Notes under the pieces: model-generated
What the model saw: only the letters and a program-made list of their open reading frames with translations
The model's database searches: none
What the model was told of the DNA's origin: nothing
From: Lysobacter arvi
GTDB taxonomy: Bacteria; Pseudomonadota; Gammaproteobacteria; Xanthomonadales; Xanthomonadaceae
Reading direction: 5' to 3'
NCBI GenBank assembly: GCA_031216755.1
Contig: JARUHG010000004.1
Coordinates: 124,001 to 188,000 of the forward strand
Length of the DNA: 64,000 nt
Shown here: piece after piece, positions 35,204 to 45,591 of the stretch
How the letters are laid out: every line of letters starts with the position of its first letter
Numbering within the stretch: the stretch's first letter is position 1
Made by a program: the position numbers and the translations under genes

Positions 35204-35935
35204 ATGCTGAAGATGACGCACCTGAGCAAGGTTTACCGCACGCACATGATCGAAACCCATGCGTTGCGCAGCTTCGACATCCACGTGCGCGAGGGCGAGT
35301 TCGTCGCCGTGACCGGTCCGTCGGGTTCGGGCAAGACGACGTTCCTGAACATCGCCGGCCTGCTGGAGGACTTCAACGACGGCGATTACCTGCTCGACGG
35401 CGTGTCGGTGAAGGGTCTGGACGACAACGCGCGCTCCAAGCTGCGCAACGAGAAGATCGGCTTCATCTTCCAGGGATTCAACCTGATTCCCGACCTGAAC
35501 CTCTTCGACAACGTCGACGTGCCGCTGCGCTATCGCCGAATGGGCGCGGGCGAGCGCAAGGAACGCATCGAACATGCGCTGGGGCGCGTGGGCCTCTCGT
35601 CGCGCATGAAGCACTACCCCTCGGAACTCTCCGGCGGACAGCAGCAGCGCGTGGCGATCGCGCGTGCGCTGGCCGGCTCGCCGCGCCTGCTGCTCGCCGA
35701 CGAGCCCACCGGCAACCTCGATTCGCTGATGGCGCGCGGCGTGATGGAACTGCTGGAGGAGATCCACGCACAGGGCACGACCATCGTGATGGTCACGCAC
35801 GATCCGGAGCTTGCCGCACGATCGCAGCGCAACGTGCACATCATCGACGGCCAGGTGACCGACCTGGACGACGCGCCGCGGCTCGGCGGTGAAGTCCACG
35901 CCGCCGCGCACTCCGCCACCGTCGCCGCCGGCTGA
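35204..35935 (+). CDS. ABC transporter ATP-binding protein, MacB/LolD type
   Basis: 243-residue ATPase with Walker A GPSGSGKT, Q-loop FIFQGFNLIP, signature LSGGQQQRVAIARAL, Walker B LLLADEPTGNLD and H-loop MVTHDPE. This sequence class drives type VII ABC systems (MacB, LolCDE, FtsE, YknY), which act mechanically on periplasmic substrates through an adaptor. GAGCA precedes the ATG. It lies 82 bases after the adaptor gene and 12 before the first permease gene. Confidence 0.95.
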   Translation: MLKMTHLSKVYRTHMIETHALRSFDIHVREGEFVAVTGPSGSGKTTFLNIAGLLEDFNDGDYLLDGVSVKGLDDNARSKLRNEKIGFIFQGFNLIPDLNLFDNVDVPLRYRRMGAGERKERIEHALGRVGLSSRMKHYPSELSGGQQQRVAIARALAGSPRLLLADEPTGNLDSLMARGVMELLEEIHAQGTTIVMVTHDPELAARSQRNVHIIDGQVTDLDDAPRLGGEVHAAAHSATVAAG

Positions 35936-35947
35936 GGAGCGCGCGTC

Positions 35948-37282
35948 ATGCTCGCCAACAACATGTTCACCTACTACCTGCGCCTGGCGGCGATCTCGCT
36001 CAAGCGCAACCGCATCCTCACTGCGCTGATGATTGCCGCCATCGCGCTCGGCATCGGCATGTCGATGACCTCGATGACCGTGCTGCACATGATGAGCGCC
36101 AACCCGATGTCGCATAAGAACGAGCAGGTGCGCCGGATCCAGCTCGACAACTGGGACGCGAACAGCCCGTGGGACGAGGACAACCCGACCGAGCCGCCGG
36201 ACCTGATGGCCTACCAGGATGCGAACAACCTCGTGCAGGCGCACAAGGCCGAGCACGAGGCGGCGTTCTTCCCGAACGTGCTTCCGCTCGAGCCCGAGAA
36301 GCGCGAGGTGAAGCCGTACATGGTCGAGGCGCTGTTCACCACGTCGGGCTTCTTCCCGATCTTCGAGCCGCCGTTCCGTTACGGCACCGGCTGGTCGCCG
36401 GCCGAGGACCGCAACGCCGCGCGCGTGGTGGTGATCGACAGCGAGACCAACGACAAGCTGTTCGGCGGTGAAAACAGCGTCGGCCGCAAGGTGCGCCTTG
36501 GCGGCGAGGACTACACGGTGGTCGGCGTGCTCGACACGTGGCGTCCGACGCCGCGCGTGTACCACGTCGCCAACGGCGCCTTCAACGATCCGCAATCGGT
36601 GTTCGTGCCGTTCTCCATCGGCATCGAGAAGCAGCTCAACAGCAACTCCAACAACAGCTGTTACAAGGATGCCGAGCCCGGATACGCCGGCCTGCTCGCG
36701 TCCGAGTGCATCTGGATCGACCTGTGGGTGCAGGTGAAGGACGAAGCCGACGCGCAGCGCTACGCGAGCTTCCTCAACGACTACGTCAACGACCAGAAGA
36801 AATCCGGCCGCTTCCCGCGTCCGGTGAACAACCGGGTCTACACCGTGGAGCAGTTCCTGGAGTCGCAGCGCGTGGTCGGCCGCGACGTGCGCACGCAGGT
36901 GTGGCTGGCGTTCGCGTTCTTCGCCGTCTGCCTGATCAACACCGTCGGCCTGCTGCTGGCGAAGTTCATGGGCAAGGCGCCGGAGATCGGCCTGCGCCGC
37001 GCGGTCGGTGCGAGCAAGCCGGCGGTGTTCGCGCAATACCTCACCGAATCGGGCCTGGTCGGTTTGGCCGGCGGTCTGTTCGGACTCGTGCTCACGGGGC
37101 TGGGACTGCTCGCGCTGCGCAAGCTCTACGCGGGCACGTCCATCGAGCGGCTGGCCGAACTGGACTGGAGCATGGTTGCCGCATCGCTGGCGATCGCGCT
37201 GATCGCCAGCCTGATCGCCGGCCTGTACCCGACGTGGCGCGCCTGCCAGGTGCAGCCGGCCACGCAGCTGAAAACGCAGTAA
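35948..37282 (+). CDS. ABC permease, MacB/FtsX type (first)
   Basis: 444-residue permease. An N-terminal helix (about 15-37) is followed by a MacB-type periplasmic core domain (about 45-310, with SPAEDRNAARVVVIDSETNDKLFGGENSVGRKVRLGGEDYTVVGVL). Three FtsX helices follow, with the GLLLAKFMGKAPEIGLRRAVGAS coupling segment. It ends QPATQLKTQ. GAGGAG precedes the ATG. There are two Cys in the periplasmic domain (NSCYKDAEPGY and SECIWID), which could form a disulfide. The substrate is unknown. Confidence 0.92.
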   Translation: MLANNMFTYYLRLAAISLKRNRILTALMIAAIALGIGMSMTSMTVLHMMSANPMSHKNEQVRRIQLDNWDANSPWDEDNPTEPPDLMAYQDANNLVQAHKAEHEAAFFPNVLPLEPEKREVKPYMVEALFTTSGFFPIFEPPFRYGTGWSPAEDRNAARVVVIDSETNDKLFGGENSVGRKVRLGGEDYTVVGVLDTWRPTPRVYHVANGAFNDPQSVFVPFSIGIEKQLNSNSNNSCYKDAEPGYAGLLASECIWIDLWVQVKDEADAQRYASFLNDYVNDQKKSGRFPRPVNNRVYTVEQFLESQRVVGRDVRTQVWLAFAFFAVCLINTVGLLLAKFMGKAPEIGLRRAVGASKPAVFAQYLTESGLVGLAGGLFGLVLTGLGLLALRKLYAGTSIERLAELDWSMVAASLAIALIASLIAGLYPTWRACQVQPATQLKTQ

Positions 37283-37298
37283 CGCCGAGGACACCACC

Positions 37299-38537
37299 AT
37301 GGAATTCCGCCCGATCCTCAATGCGCTCATGCGCAACAAGACCGGCCTGCTGCTGATCGCGCTGCAGGTCGCCATCACGCTGGCCATCGTGTGCAACAGC
37401 GTCTTCATCATCCTGCAGCGCATCGAGAAGGTGAATCGCCCCAGCGGCATGGACGAAGCCGCGCTGTTCACCATCACCAGCCTGGGTTTCGCGCCGGGCT
37501 TCGACCTGCGCGGCAGCATTCGCGAGGACCTCGACACCTTGCGTTCGCTGCCCGGCGTGATCGACGCCACCACCATCAACTCCGTTCCGCTGTCCAACGG
37601 CGGCTGGAGCGAAGGCGTGACGACGCAGCCGGAAAGCGTGCCGGAGGAACAACGAAAGAACGTGTCCACCGCGCTCTACCTGGTGGACGAGCACGGCGTG
37701 GACACGCTCGGCGTGAAGATCGTCGCCGGCCGCAATTTCACCGCCGAGGACGTCAGCTACCGCTCCAAGGACGACAAGGGCACGCCGCAGTCGCTGATCA
37801 TCACGCAGGCGCTCGCCGACCAGCTGTATCCGGAAGGCAATGCGGTCGGCAAGGTGATCTACACCGGCATCGGCGGCAAGAACGCGCCGCTGGCGATCGT
37901 CGGCATCATGGAGCGCTTGCAGGCGCCGTGGGTGGGCTGGGACAAGGTCGAACACTCGATGCTGGTGCCGCAGTACCAGGACGGCGAGTTCGATTCGGGT
38001 TCGTCGCGTTACCTGATCCGCACCGAGCCGGGCCGTCGCGACGAAGTGATGAAGGAAGCCGAACGCAAGCTCGCCGCCATCAACGACGGGCGCATCGTGC
38101 GCGGCCTGCATTCGGTGGAGGAAGTGCGCGGCGACAGTTATCGCCAGGATCGCGCGATGACCGTCGTGCTCGGCACGGTGATCTTCTCGTTGCTCGCCGT
38201 GACGGGCCTGGGCATCGTCGGCATGGTCAGCTTCTGGGTGACCCGCCGCGTGAAGCAGATCGGTACGCGTCGTGCGCTCGGCGCACGCCGCTTCGACATC
38301 CGCCGCTACTTCATGGTCGAGAACGTGATCGTCGTCGGCGTGGGCATCGTGCTCGGCCTGCTGCTCACGTACGGCTTCAACCTGTGGCTGATGAAGCATT
38401 ACGAACTTCCGCGGCTGGCCTGGTACTACGCGCCGCTGGGCGCACTGACGGTGCTGATGCTCGGCCAGATCGCGGTCTTCGGGCCGGCCACGCGCGCATC
38501 GCGCGTGTCGCCGGCGGTCGCGACTCGCACGGTGTGA
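37299..38537 (+). CDS. ABC permease, MacB/FtsX type (second)
   Basis: 412-residue permease with the same layout: helix at about 17-38, periplasmic MacB-PCD-like region, then three FtsX helices with VSFWVTRRVKQIGTRRALGARRFDIRRYF as coupling segment. It ends in the usual RASRVSPAVATRTV. It would pair with the first permease as a heterodimer on the shared ATPase. A GAGGA site precedes the ATG, 16 bases after the first permease. Confidence 0.92.
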   Translation: MEFRPILNALMRNKTGLLLIALQVAITLAIVCNSVFIILQRIEKVNRPSGMDEAALFTITSLGFAPGFDLRGSIREDLDTLRSLPGVIDATTINSVPLSNGGWSEGVTTQPESVPEEQRKNVSTALYLVDEHGVDTLGVKIVAGRNFTAEDVSYRSKDDKGTPQSLIITQALADQLYPEGNAVGKVIYTGIGGKNAPLAIVGIMERLQAPWVGWDKVEHSMLVPQYQDGEFDSGSSRYLIRTEPGRRDEVMKEAERKLAAINDGRIVRGLHSVEEVRGDSYRQDRAMTVVLGTVIFSLLAVTGLGIVGMVSFWVTRRVKQIGTRRALGARRFDIRRYFMVENVIVVGVGIVLGLLLTYGFNLWLMKHYELPRLAWYYAPLGALTVLMLGQIAVFGPATRASRVSPAVATRTV

Positions 38538-38544
38538 TCGGACG

Positions 38545-38658
38545 CGGGACCCGGGGTCCGGAACCCGGTCCCGTGCGCGCTTCTTCGCGGATGAGGGCTC
38601 TCTCTCTCCGGCCGCGCTGAAACGACCACGGGGCCCGGGTTCCGGGTCCCCGGTCCCG
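38545..38658. repeat. Bipartite GGGACCCGG-type inverted repeat, copy 1
   Basis: Two related arms of about 30 bases, 38545-38573 and 38629-38658, lie in opposite orientation around 55 bases of unrelated sequence. Each arm is itself made of alternating GGGACC/CCCGG blocks; the shared core is CCGGAACCC in the first arm and GGGTTCCGG in the second. The element fills the gap between the second permease and the response regulator. A similar element is at 46464-46594. Confidence 0.65.
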
Positions 38659-38668
38659 TCTCCACTGC

Positions 38669-38674
38669 TACCCT
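38669..38674 (+). promoter_or_regulatory. Extended -10 box of the regulator gene
   Basis: TGC-TACCCT (box 38669-38674) ends six bases before the ATG at 38681 and no Shine-Dalgarno is present, so the regulator-kinase mRNA may be leaderless and separately transcribed from the efflux genes. Confidence 0.4.
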
Positions 38675-38680
38675 AATCGC

Positions 38681-40015
38681 ATGCGGACCATTCTCGTCAT
38701 CGACGACAACCACGCCGTGCACGTCGCGCTGGACGTGCTGTTCTCGCTGGCCGACCTGCGCGTGCTGAGCGCCGAGTCGCCGGACGACGGCCTGCGACTG
38801 CTGGAAACCGAAACCATCGACCTGGTCATCCAGGACATGAACTTCACCGCCGACACCACGTCCGGCGAGGAAGGCATCGCGCTGTTCCGCACGATCCGCG
38901 ACCGTTTCCCGGACCTGCCGATCATCCTGCTCACCGCGTGGACGCGGCTGGAGTCGGCCGTCGCGCTGGTGAAGGCCGGCGCCGCCGATTACCTCGGCAA
39001 GCCGTGGGACGACCACAAGCTGATGACCACCGTCACCAACCTGCTGGAACTGGGCGAGGCGAACCGCGCGCTAGCGCAACATCGCGACGGCGAGCGCCGT
39101 CGTCGGCAGGAACTGGAGGGGCAGTACGATCTTCGCGGCGTGGTGTTCGCCGACCCGGCCAGCGAACGCGTGGTCAGCCTCGCATGCCATGTCGCGCGTG
39201 CCGACGTGCCGGTGCTCATCGCCGGGCCGAACGGCGCGGGCAAGGAACGCATCGCCGAGATCATCCAGGCCAACTCGTCCGTGCGCGAGGGTCCCTACAT
39301 CATGCTCAACTGCGGCGCGTTGCCTTCGGAGCTGATCGAAGCCGAGCTGTTCGGCGCCGAAGCGGGCGCCTACACCAGCGCCAACAAATCGCGCGAAGGC
39401 AAGTTCGAAGCGGCCGACAACGGAACGCTGCTGCTCGACGAGATCGGCAACCTTCCGCCGGCCGGCCAGATGAAGCTGCTGCGCGTGCTGGAAACCGGCC
39501 GCTTCCAGCGGCTGGGCTCCAATCGCGAGCGGCAGGTGAAAGTGCGGGTGATCGCGGCGACCAACGCGGACCTTCCCGCGATGATCCGTGCCGGTACGTT
39601 CCGCGAGGACCTCTATTACCGCCTCAACGTGATCGAACTGCGCGTGCCGCCGCTGGCGGAGCGGCGCGGCGACATCCTTCCGCTGGCCGAACATTTCCTT
39701 GAAGGCCGGCGCCGGCTCAGCGATGCCGCGCGAGGCGCACTGCTGCGGCATGCGTGGCCGGGCAACGTGCGCGAGATGAAGAACGCGATCCAGCGCGCGT
39801 TGCTGCTGGGCTCGAACGAGGTTATCGACGCGGAGGAACTCGGGCTCGCGGCAGCACCCATGGCGACGCGCATGCCGGAAGGAGAGCCCGACCGCGACGC
39901 CATCGAGGCCGCCCTGCAACGCGCGGGTGGCGTGATGAGCCAGGCTGCGGCCGATCTCGGCCTGAGCCGGCAGGCGCTGTACCGTCGGCTGGACAAGCTC
40001 GGCATCGCGCGGTGA
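38681..40015 (+). CDS. Sigma-54-dependent response regulator, NtrC type
   Basis: 444-residue regulator. The receiver domain (1-115) has the acidic pair Asp8-Asp9, phosphoacceptor Asp52 (QDMNF), Thr85 and Lys107. A linker precedes the AAA+ domain (about 145-375), with Walker A GPNGAGKE (182-189), the sigma-54 contact loop GAYTSA (229-234, consensus GAFTGA), Walker B LLLDEIGN and R-fingers in FREDLYYRLNV. The C-terminal Fis-type helix-turn-helix is at about 405-442 (VMSQAAADLGLSRQALYRRLDKLGI). Together with the kinase four bases downstream it forms a two-component pair. The sigma-54 promoter in front of the adjacent efflux genes is its most likely target. Confidence 0.95.
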   Translation: MRTILVIDDNHAVHVALDVLFSLADLRVLSAESPDDGLRLLETETIDLVIQDMNFTADTTSGEEGIALFRTIRDRFPDLPIILLTAWTRLESAVALVKAGAADYLGKPWDDHKLMTTVTNLLELGEANRALAQHRDGERRRRQELEGQYDLRGVVFADPASERVVSLACHVARADVPVLIAGPNGAGKERIAEIIQANSSVREGPYIMLNCGALPSELIEAELFGAEAGAYTSANKSREGKFEAADNGTLLLDEIGNLPPAGQMKLLRVLETGRFQRLGSNRERQVKVRVIAATNADLPAMIRAGTFREDLYYRLNVIELRVPPLAERRGDILPLAEHFLEGRRRLSDAARGALLRHAWPGNVREMKNAIQRALLLGSNEVIDAEELGLAAAPMATRMPEGEPDRDAIEAALQRAGGVMSQAAADLGLSRQALYRRLDKLGIAR

Positions 40016-40019
40016 TGCG

Positions 40020-41336
40020 ATGGACGCGCGCAGGCGCCACTTCTCGATGGCCGGAAAGCTCGCGCTGCTTCTGTTCGCGGCGATGCTGGGCGCGGTCGCG
40101 CTCGGCGCGGTACTGATCGACTGGCTCGATAGTGCGCTGCTCGGCGCAAGCCTGACGCTGGTGGCGTGCGCGCTCGTCGCGCCGCTCATCGCGCAGCGCT
40201 ACCTCGCGCGGCAGCTCAGCCTGTTCCGCGCGTTGTCGGGATCGGTCGCGAGCTTCCGCGACGGCGACTTCAGCTTCAGCGTGACGCGGCGCTCGCACGA
40301 TGAGCTCGATGATCTCGTCGAGGCGCACAACGAGCTGGGCCGCGTGCTGCGCGAAGAGCGTCAGTCGCTGTTCCAGCGCGAACTGCTGCTCGACACCGTG
40401 GTGCAGAACACGCCGACGGCGCTGCTGCTGATCGAGAGCCGCGGCGCGATCGTGTACGGCAACATCGCCGCGCGACAGCTCTTCCACGACGGCCGCAAGG
40501 TCGAGGGGCTCAAGTTCCCGCAGCTGATGGAGAACACGCCCGCTCCGCTGCGCGAGGCGCTCGGCGAAGGCGGCGATCGGCTTTTCAGCTTCGAACATGC
40601 CGGACAGGAAGAGACGTACCACCTCGCGCGTCGCGATTTCCATCTCAACGGGCGCGTGCATACGCTTTTCATGTTCAAGCGGCTGACCGCGGAGTTGAAC
40701 CGGCAGGAGGTCGCGACGTGGAAGAAGGTGATCCGCGTGATCAGCCATGAGCTCAACAACTCGCTGGCGCCGATCACCTCGCTCGCGCACTCCGGCGCGG
40801 AGCTGCTGCGGCGCGAGGACTACGAGAAACTCGGCCGGATCTTCGAGACGATCGAAGAGCGCGCGCGCCACCTGCACGGTTTCCTGCGCGGATATTCCAG
40901 CGTCGCGAAGCTGCCCGTACCGGAACTCGAATCGGTCGAATGGGCCCCGTTCCTGTCGCGATTGCAGCAGCATTACGGCTTCCAGCGCGGGCCGGTGCCG
41001 ACCGAACCGGCGCGCTTCGACGCGGCGCAGGTCGAGCAGGCGTTGATCAACGTGCTCAAGAACGCGCACGAGTCGGGCTCGAATGAAGCCGATGTCACGC
41101 TGACCGTCCGGCAGATCGGCCGCGTCGTGCGCGTGGAGGTGAGCGATCGCGGGCCCGGCATGTCGGAGGCGGTGCTGGCCAACGCGCTGGTGCCGTTCTA
41201 TTCGACCAAGCGCACCGGCAGCGGACTCGGACTGGCGCTCGCACGCGAGATCTGCGAAGCGCACGGCGGACGGATCGGACTGGCCAACCGGGACGGCGGC
41301 GGGCTCACGGTGAGCCTGACGCTGCCCGCGGGGTGA
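40020..41336 (+). CDS. Sensor histidine kinase, NtrY-like, short sensor loop
   Basis: 438-residue kinase. Two membrane helices (about 12-34 and 38-60) are separated by only a few residues, so there is no periplasmic sensor domain. A HAMP-like segment follows, then a PAS domain (about 120-225). The HisKA-type phospho-site is in VISHELNNSLAPITSLAHSG (His near 243), and the HATPase domain has NVLKNAHESGSN, DRGPGMSE and GSGLGLALAREICEAHGG. The short loop places it among intramembrane-sensing kinases, which often detect envelope damage or respond through a partner transporter. It is co-transcribed with the regulator. Confidence 0.93.
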   Translation: MDARRRHFSMAGKLALLLFAAMLGAVALGAVLIDWLDSALLGASLTLVACALVAPLIAQRYLARQLSLFRALSGSVASFRDGDFSFSVTRRSHDELDDLVEAHNELGRVLREERQSLFQRELLLDTVVQNTPTALLLIESRGAIVYGNIAARQLFHDGRKVEGLKFPQLMENTPAPLREALGEGGDRLFSFEHAGQEETYHLARRDFHLNGRVHTLFMFKRLTAELNRQEVATWKKVIRVISHELNNSLAPITSLAHSGAELLRREDYEKLGRIFETIEERARHLHGFLRGYSSVAKLPVPELESVEWAPFLSRLQQHYGFQRGPVPTEPARFDAAQVEQALINVLKNAHESGSNEADVTLTVRQIGRVVRVEVSDRGPGMSEAVLANALVPFYSTKRTGSGLGLALAREICEAHGGRIGLANRDGGGLTVSLTLPAG

Positions 41337-41553
41337 TCGCGCCAGCGAAATCGATGCACTCTTTAGCAGCCCGCGCGCGCCGTCCTTCCTGTTGAGCGTC
41401 ATCGCGACGTCGCAGGGACCGAGACGTTCACGCCATCAGAGGGATGGAGTGTGCTTCAGCGAAAGGGACAGGCGCGGCGGGAGCGCGGCTTGCGCGCCGT
41501 CACGCGGCTTACGCTCGAATGACGGCAACAGAACCGAGGGCCGATGCCCTTGC

Positions 41554-42924
41554 TTAAACCTTCGGCTTCTTCTTCGGCCGCTGCCAGCCTTCGATCGTCG
41601 ACTGCCGCGCGCGTGCGACGGTCAGCTTCCCTTCCGGCGCGTCGCGCGTGACCACCGATCCGGCGGCGATCGTCGCGTCGCGGCCGATCGTCACCGGCGC
41701 GACCAGCGAGGAGTTCGAGCCGATGAATGCGCCGTCTTCGATCGTGGTGGTCGACTTGTTCACGCCGTCGTAGTTGCAGGTGATGGTGCCCGCGCCGACG
41801 TTCACTCCCGCGCCGATGACGGTGTCGCCCAGGTACGTGAGGTGGTTGGCCTTGCTGGTGACGCCGATGCGCGCGTTCTTGGTTTCGACGAAGTTGCCGA
41901 CGTGCACGCCATCGGCAAGCACGGTACCCGGGCGCAGGCGCGAGTACGGGCCGATCTGCGCGGCGCCCTCGACGATGACGCCGTCCAGGTCGCAATGCGC
42001 ACGCACTTCCGTGCCCGGACCGAGCGTGACGTCCTTCAGGCGGCAGAACGGTCCGATGCGCACGCCATCGCCGAGCACGACCTTGCCTTCGAGCACGACG
42101 TCGACGTCGATCTCCACGTCATGTCCGACACGCACGTCGCCACGCTGGTCGAAGCGCGCCGGATCGGCCAGGCGCACGCCCTGCACGCACAGCGCGCGGG
42201 CCGCGCGGCGCTGGAACGCGCGTTCGAGCTGGGCGAGCTGCCAGGCGTCGTTCGCGCCTTCCACTTCGAGCGGATCGACGACGTGGACCATCTCGGCCGC
42301 ATTGAACTCGGCGGCCGCGGAAGCGAAGACATCGGTGAGGTAGTACTCGCCCTGCGCGTTGTCGTTGCCCAGGTGTTGCAGCCAGCGGCGCAACGCTTCG
42401 CCGTCCGCAACGAGGATGCCCGTGTTGACGGTGCGGATCTCGCGCTGTTCGTCGTCGGCATCCTTGTGTTCGACGATGCGGCCGACGCGCCCCTGCGGAT
42501 CGCGCACGATGCGGCCATAGCCGGTGGGATCGTCGAGGTCGGCGACGAGCACGGCGATGCGGCCGGGCGCGGCGAGCAGTCGCTGCAGCGTCTCGGCGGT
42601 GATCAGCGGCACGTCGCCGTAGAGCACCAGCACGCGCGCGTCGACCGGCACCGAGGGCATCGCCTGCTGCACGGCATGGCCGGTGCCCAGGCGCTGCTCC
42701 TGCTCGGTCCAATGCAGGTCGGTCTGGTCGGCGAATGCGGCGCGAACCTGCTCGCCACCGTGGCCGTACACGACGTGGATCCCGCTGGCGCCAAGCTGGC
42801 GCGCGGTGTCGATCACGTGGCCGAGCATCGGCTTGCCGGCGATCTTCTGCAGCACCTTGGCCGTGGTGGACTTCATGCGCTTGCCCTCGCCGGCGGCGAG
42901 GATGACGACGTGCAGCGGGTTCAT
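41554..42924 (-). CDS. glmU: Bifunctional UDP-GlcNAc pyrophosphorylase / glucosamine-1-phosphate acetyltransferase
   Basis: 456-residue two-domain enzyme, matching E. coli GlmU (456). The N-terminal uridylyltransferase domain shows [27 protein letters not shown] and the EYYLTDVF metal-site region. The C-terminal left-handed beta-helix carries hexapeptide repeats and the acetyl-CoA site ([44 protein letters not shown]). It supplies UDP-GlcNAc for peptidoglycan and LPS. It lies downstream of the atp operon on the same strand, with a gtrA-like gene of opposite orientation between. Confidence 0.97.
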   Translation of the reverse strand: MNPLHVVILAAGEGKRMKSTTAKVLQKIAGKPMLGHVIDTARQLGASGIHVVYGHGGEQVRAAFADQTDLHWTEQEQRLGTGHAVQQAMPSVPVDARVLVLYGDVPLITAETLQRLLAAPGRIAVLVADLDDPTGYGRIVRDPQGRVGRIVEHKDADDEQREIRTVNTGILVADGEALRRWLQHLGNDNAQGEYYLTDVFASAAAEFNAAEMVHVVDPLEVEGANDAWQLAQLERAFQRRAARALCVQGVRLADPARFDQRGDVRVGHDVEIDVDVVLEGKVVLGDGVRIGPFCRLKDVTLGPGTEVRAHCDLDGVIVEGAAQIGPYSRLRPGTVLADGVHVGNFVETKNARIGVTSKANHLTYLGDTVIGAGVNVGAGTITCNYDGVNKSTTTIEDGAFIGSNSSLVAPVTIGRDATIAAGSVVTRDAPEGKLTVARARQSTIEGWQRPKKKPKV

Positions 42925-43024
42925 GCGATCGAGGCTCGTGAATGCGACGGCGGAATCTTATCAACGCGCCGCGCAAGGCGTCGTGCGTGTGGGCTGCGTG
43001 CAGGGTGGCGCGTATCGGCTCGCT

Positions 43025-43030
43025 TAGAAT
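43025..43030 (+). promoter_or_regulatory. -10 box of the gtrA-like gene, leaderless arrangement
   Basis: TAGAAT at 43025-43030 ends seven bases before the ATG at 43038. No ribosome site is visible. The -35 region is not recognisable. Confidence 0.35.
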
Positions 43031-43037
43031 CGCGGGC

Positions 43038-43439
43038 ATGCGCAGATCCCCCCGACGCACCCTCGCCCGCCAGGGCGGCAGCTACATCGCGGTCGGCGCC
43101 GTGCAGTTGCTCGTCGACTGGGCGGTGTTCGTGGCGTTGAGCGCATCGGGCGTGCTGGTGGAACCGGCGAACATCGTCGGACGCATCAGCGGCGCGGCGA
43201 TCGGCTTCTGGGCGAACGGCCGCTTCACCTTTGCCGGCGAGGACACGGCGCTGGGGCGTCGGCAGTTCGTGCGCTTCGTGATGATGTGGCTGGCCACGAC
43301 CGCCATCAGCACCTGGGCGGTGGGCCACATCGACGACACGGTCGGGTTGCGCTGGGCCTGGCTCGCCAAGCCGGCGATCGACATCGCGGTCAGCGCGATC
43401 GGTTTCGTGCTGTCGCGGCACTGGGTGTACCGGCGTTAG
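43038..43439 (+). CDS. GtrA-like membrane protein
   Basis: 133-residue protein of the GtrA family with four membrane helices (about 15-35, 42-60, 78-98, 108-128). Family landmarks are RQGGSYIAVGAVQLLVDWAVFVAL, NIVGRISGAAIGFWANGRFTF and the terminal SRHWVYRR. GtrA proteins help move undecaprenyl-linked sugars across the inner membrane or act in cell-wall glycosylation. No glycosyltransferase gene is beside it. It starts divergently from glmU with 113 bases between. Confidence 0.88.
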   Translation: MRRSPRRTLARQGGSYIAVGAVQLLVDWAVFVALSASGVLVEPANIVGRISGAAIGFWANGRFTFAGEDTALGRRQFVRFVMMWLATTAISTWAVGHIDDTVGLRWAWLAKPAIDIAVSAIGFVLSRHWVYRR

Positions 43440-43500
43440 TCGGTCGGGATTCGGGGCTCGAAAGGTGCTTTCCACCGGCGGTTGATGGCTCAACTCAGAA

Positions 43501-43533
43501 AAGAAAAAAGGCGACGGAGTGACCGTCGCCCTT
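43501..43533 (-). terminator. atp operon terminator
   Basis: GGCGACGG (43510-43517), loop AGTGA, CCGTCGCC (43523-43530). On the minus strand the stem runs into TTTTTTCTTTTC. It lies 35 bases past the atpC stop and is strong and canonical. Confidence 0.9.
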
Positions 43534-43567
43534 TCGCCTACCCGAGATCGAGTCCCGGGTCCTGGCT

Positions 43568-43993
43568 TCAATGCTTCATGTTCTTGCGCAGACGCTCCAG
43601 CGCGCTGAGCTGGGCGATGCTCATGGCCAACTGGGCCTGGGCCTCTTCCATGCTCATCTTCGGATCCTTCTTCGAAAGGATCCGCTCGGCCTCTTCCTTC
43701 GCGGCACGGACGGCGGCTTCGTCGATGTCCTGCGCGCGCACGGCCGTGTCGGCCAGCACGGTGACGACGGTGGGCTGCACCTCGAGGATGCCGCCGGAGA
43801 TCGCGAAATCCAGCTGCTCGCCGCCCGGCAGGGTCACCACGACCTTGCCCGGCTTCAGGCGGGTGATCAGCGGCGCGTGCTTCGGCGCGATGCCGAGCTC
43901 GCCGATCTCACCGGTGGCGACCACCAGCTCGGCGTCTCCGTGGAAGATTTCCTGCTCGGCGCTGACGATGTCGCAACGAATCGTGGATGCCAT
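43568..43993 (-). CDS. atpC: F1Fo ATP synthase epsilon subunit
   Basis: 141-residue central-stalk subunit with the N-terminal beta-sandwich ([40 protein letters not shown]) and the C-terminal helical hairpin that can inhibit ATP hydrolysis. It is the last gene of the operon, separated from atpD by a 134-base gap in which I see nothing. The terminator follows. Confidence 0.97.
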   Translation of the reverse strand: MASTIRCDIVSAEQEIFHGDAELVVATGEIGELGIAPKHAPLITRLKPGKVVVTLPGGEQLDFAISGGILEVQPTVVTVLADTAVRAQDIDEAAVRAAKEEAERILSKKDPKMSMEEAQAQLAMSIAQLSALERLRKNMKH

Positions 43994-44127
43994 GTATGTC
44001 TCGCCTTGCTCGACGGGAGTCGCGATCCGGAGTTCGAGATGCGCAGGAGCACGTTGCCCGCGATCGACGAAACCCCGCTTCTACGACGCCCTGATACCGA
44101 ATGACTGGTTCCGAGAAGATCGCCGGA

Positions 44128-45591
<1,464 letters not shown>

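Noticed and set aside
38545-38658. CRISPR-like or phage attachment site
   Set aside because: The repeats are two inverted arms, not regularly spaced direct repeats, and no integrase or cas gene is near.
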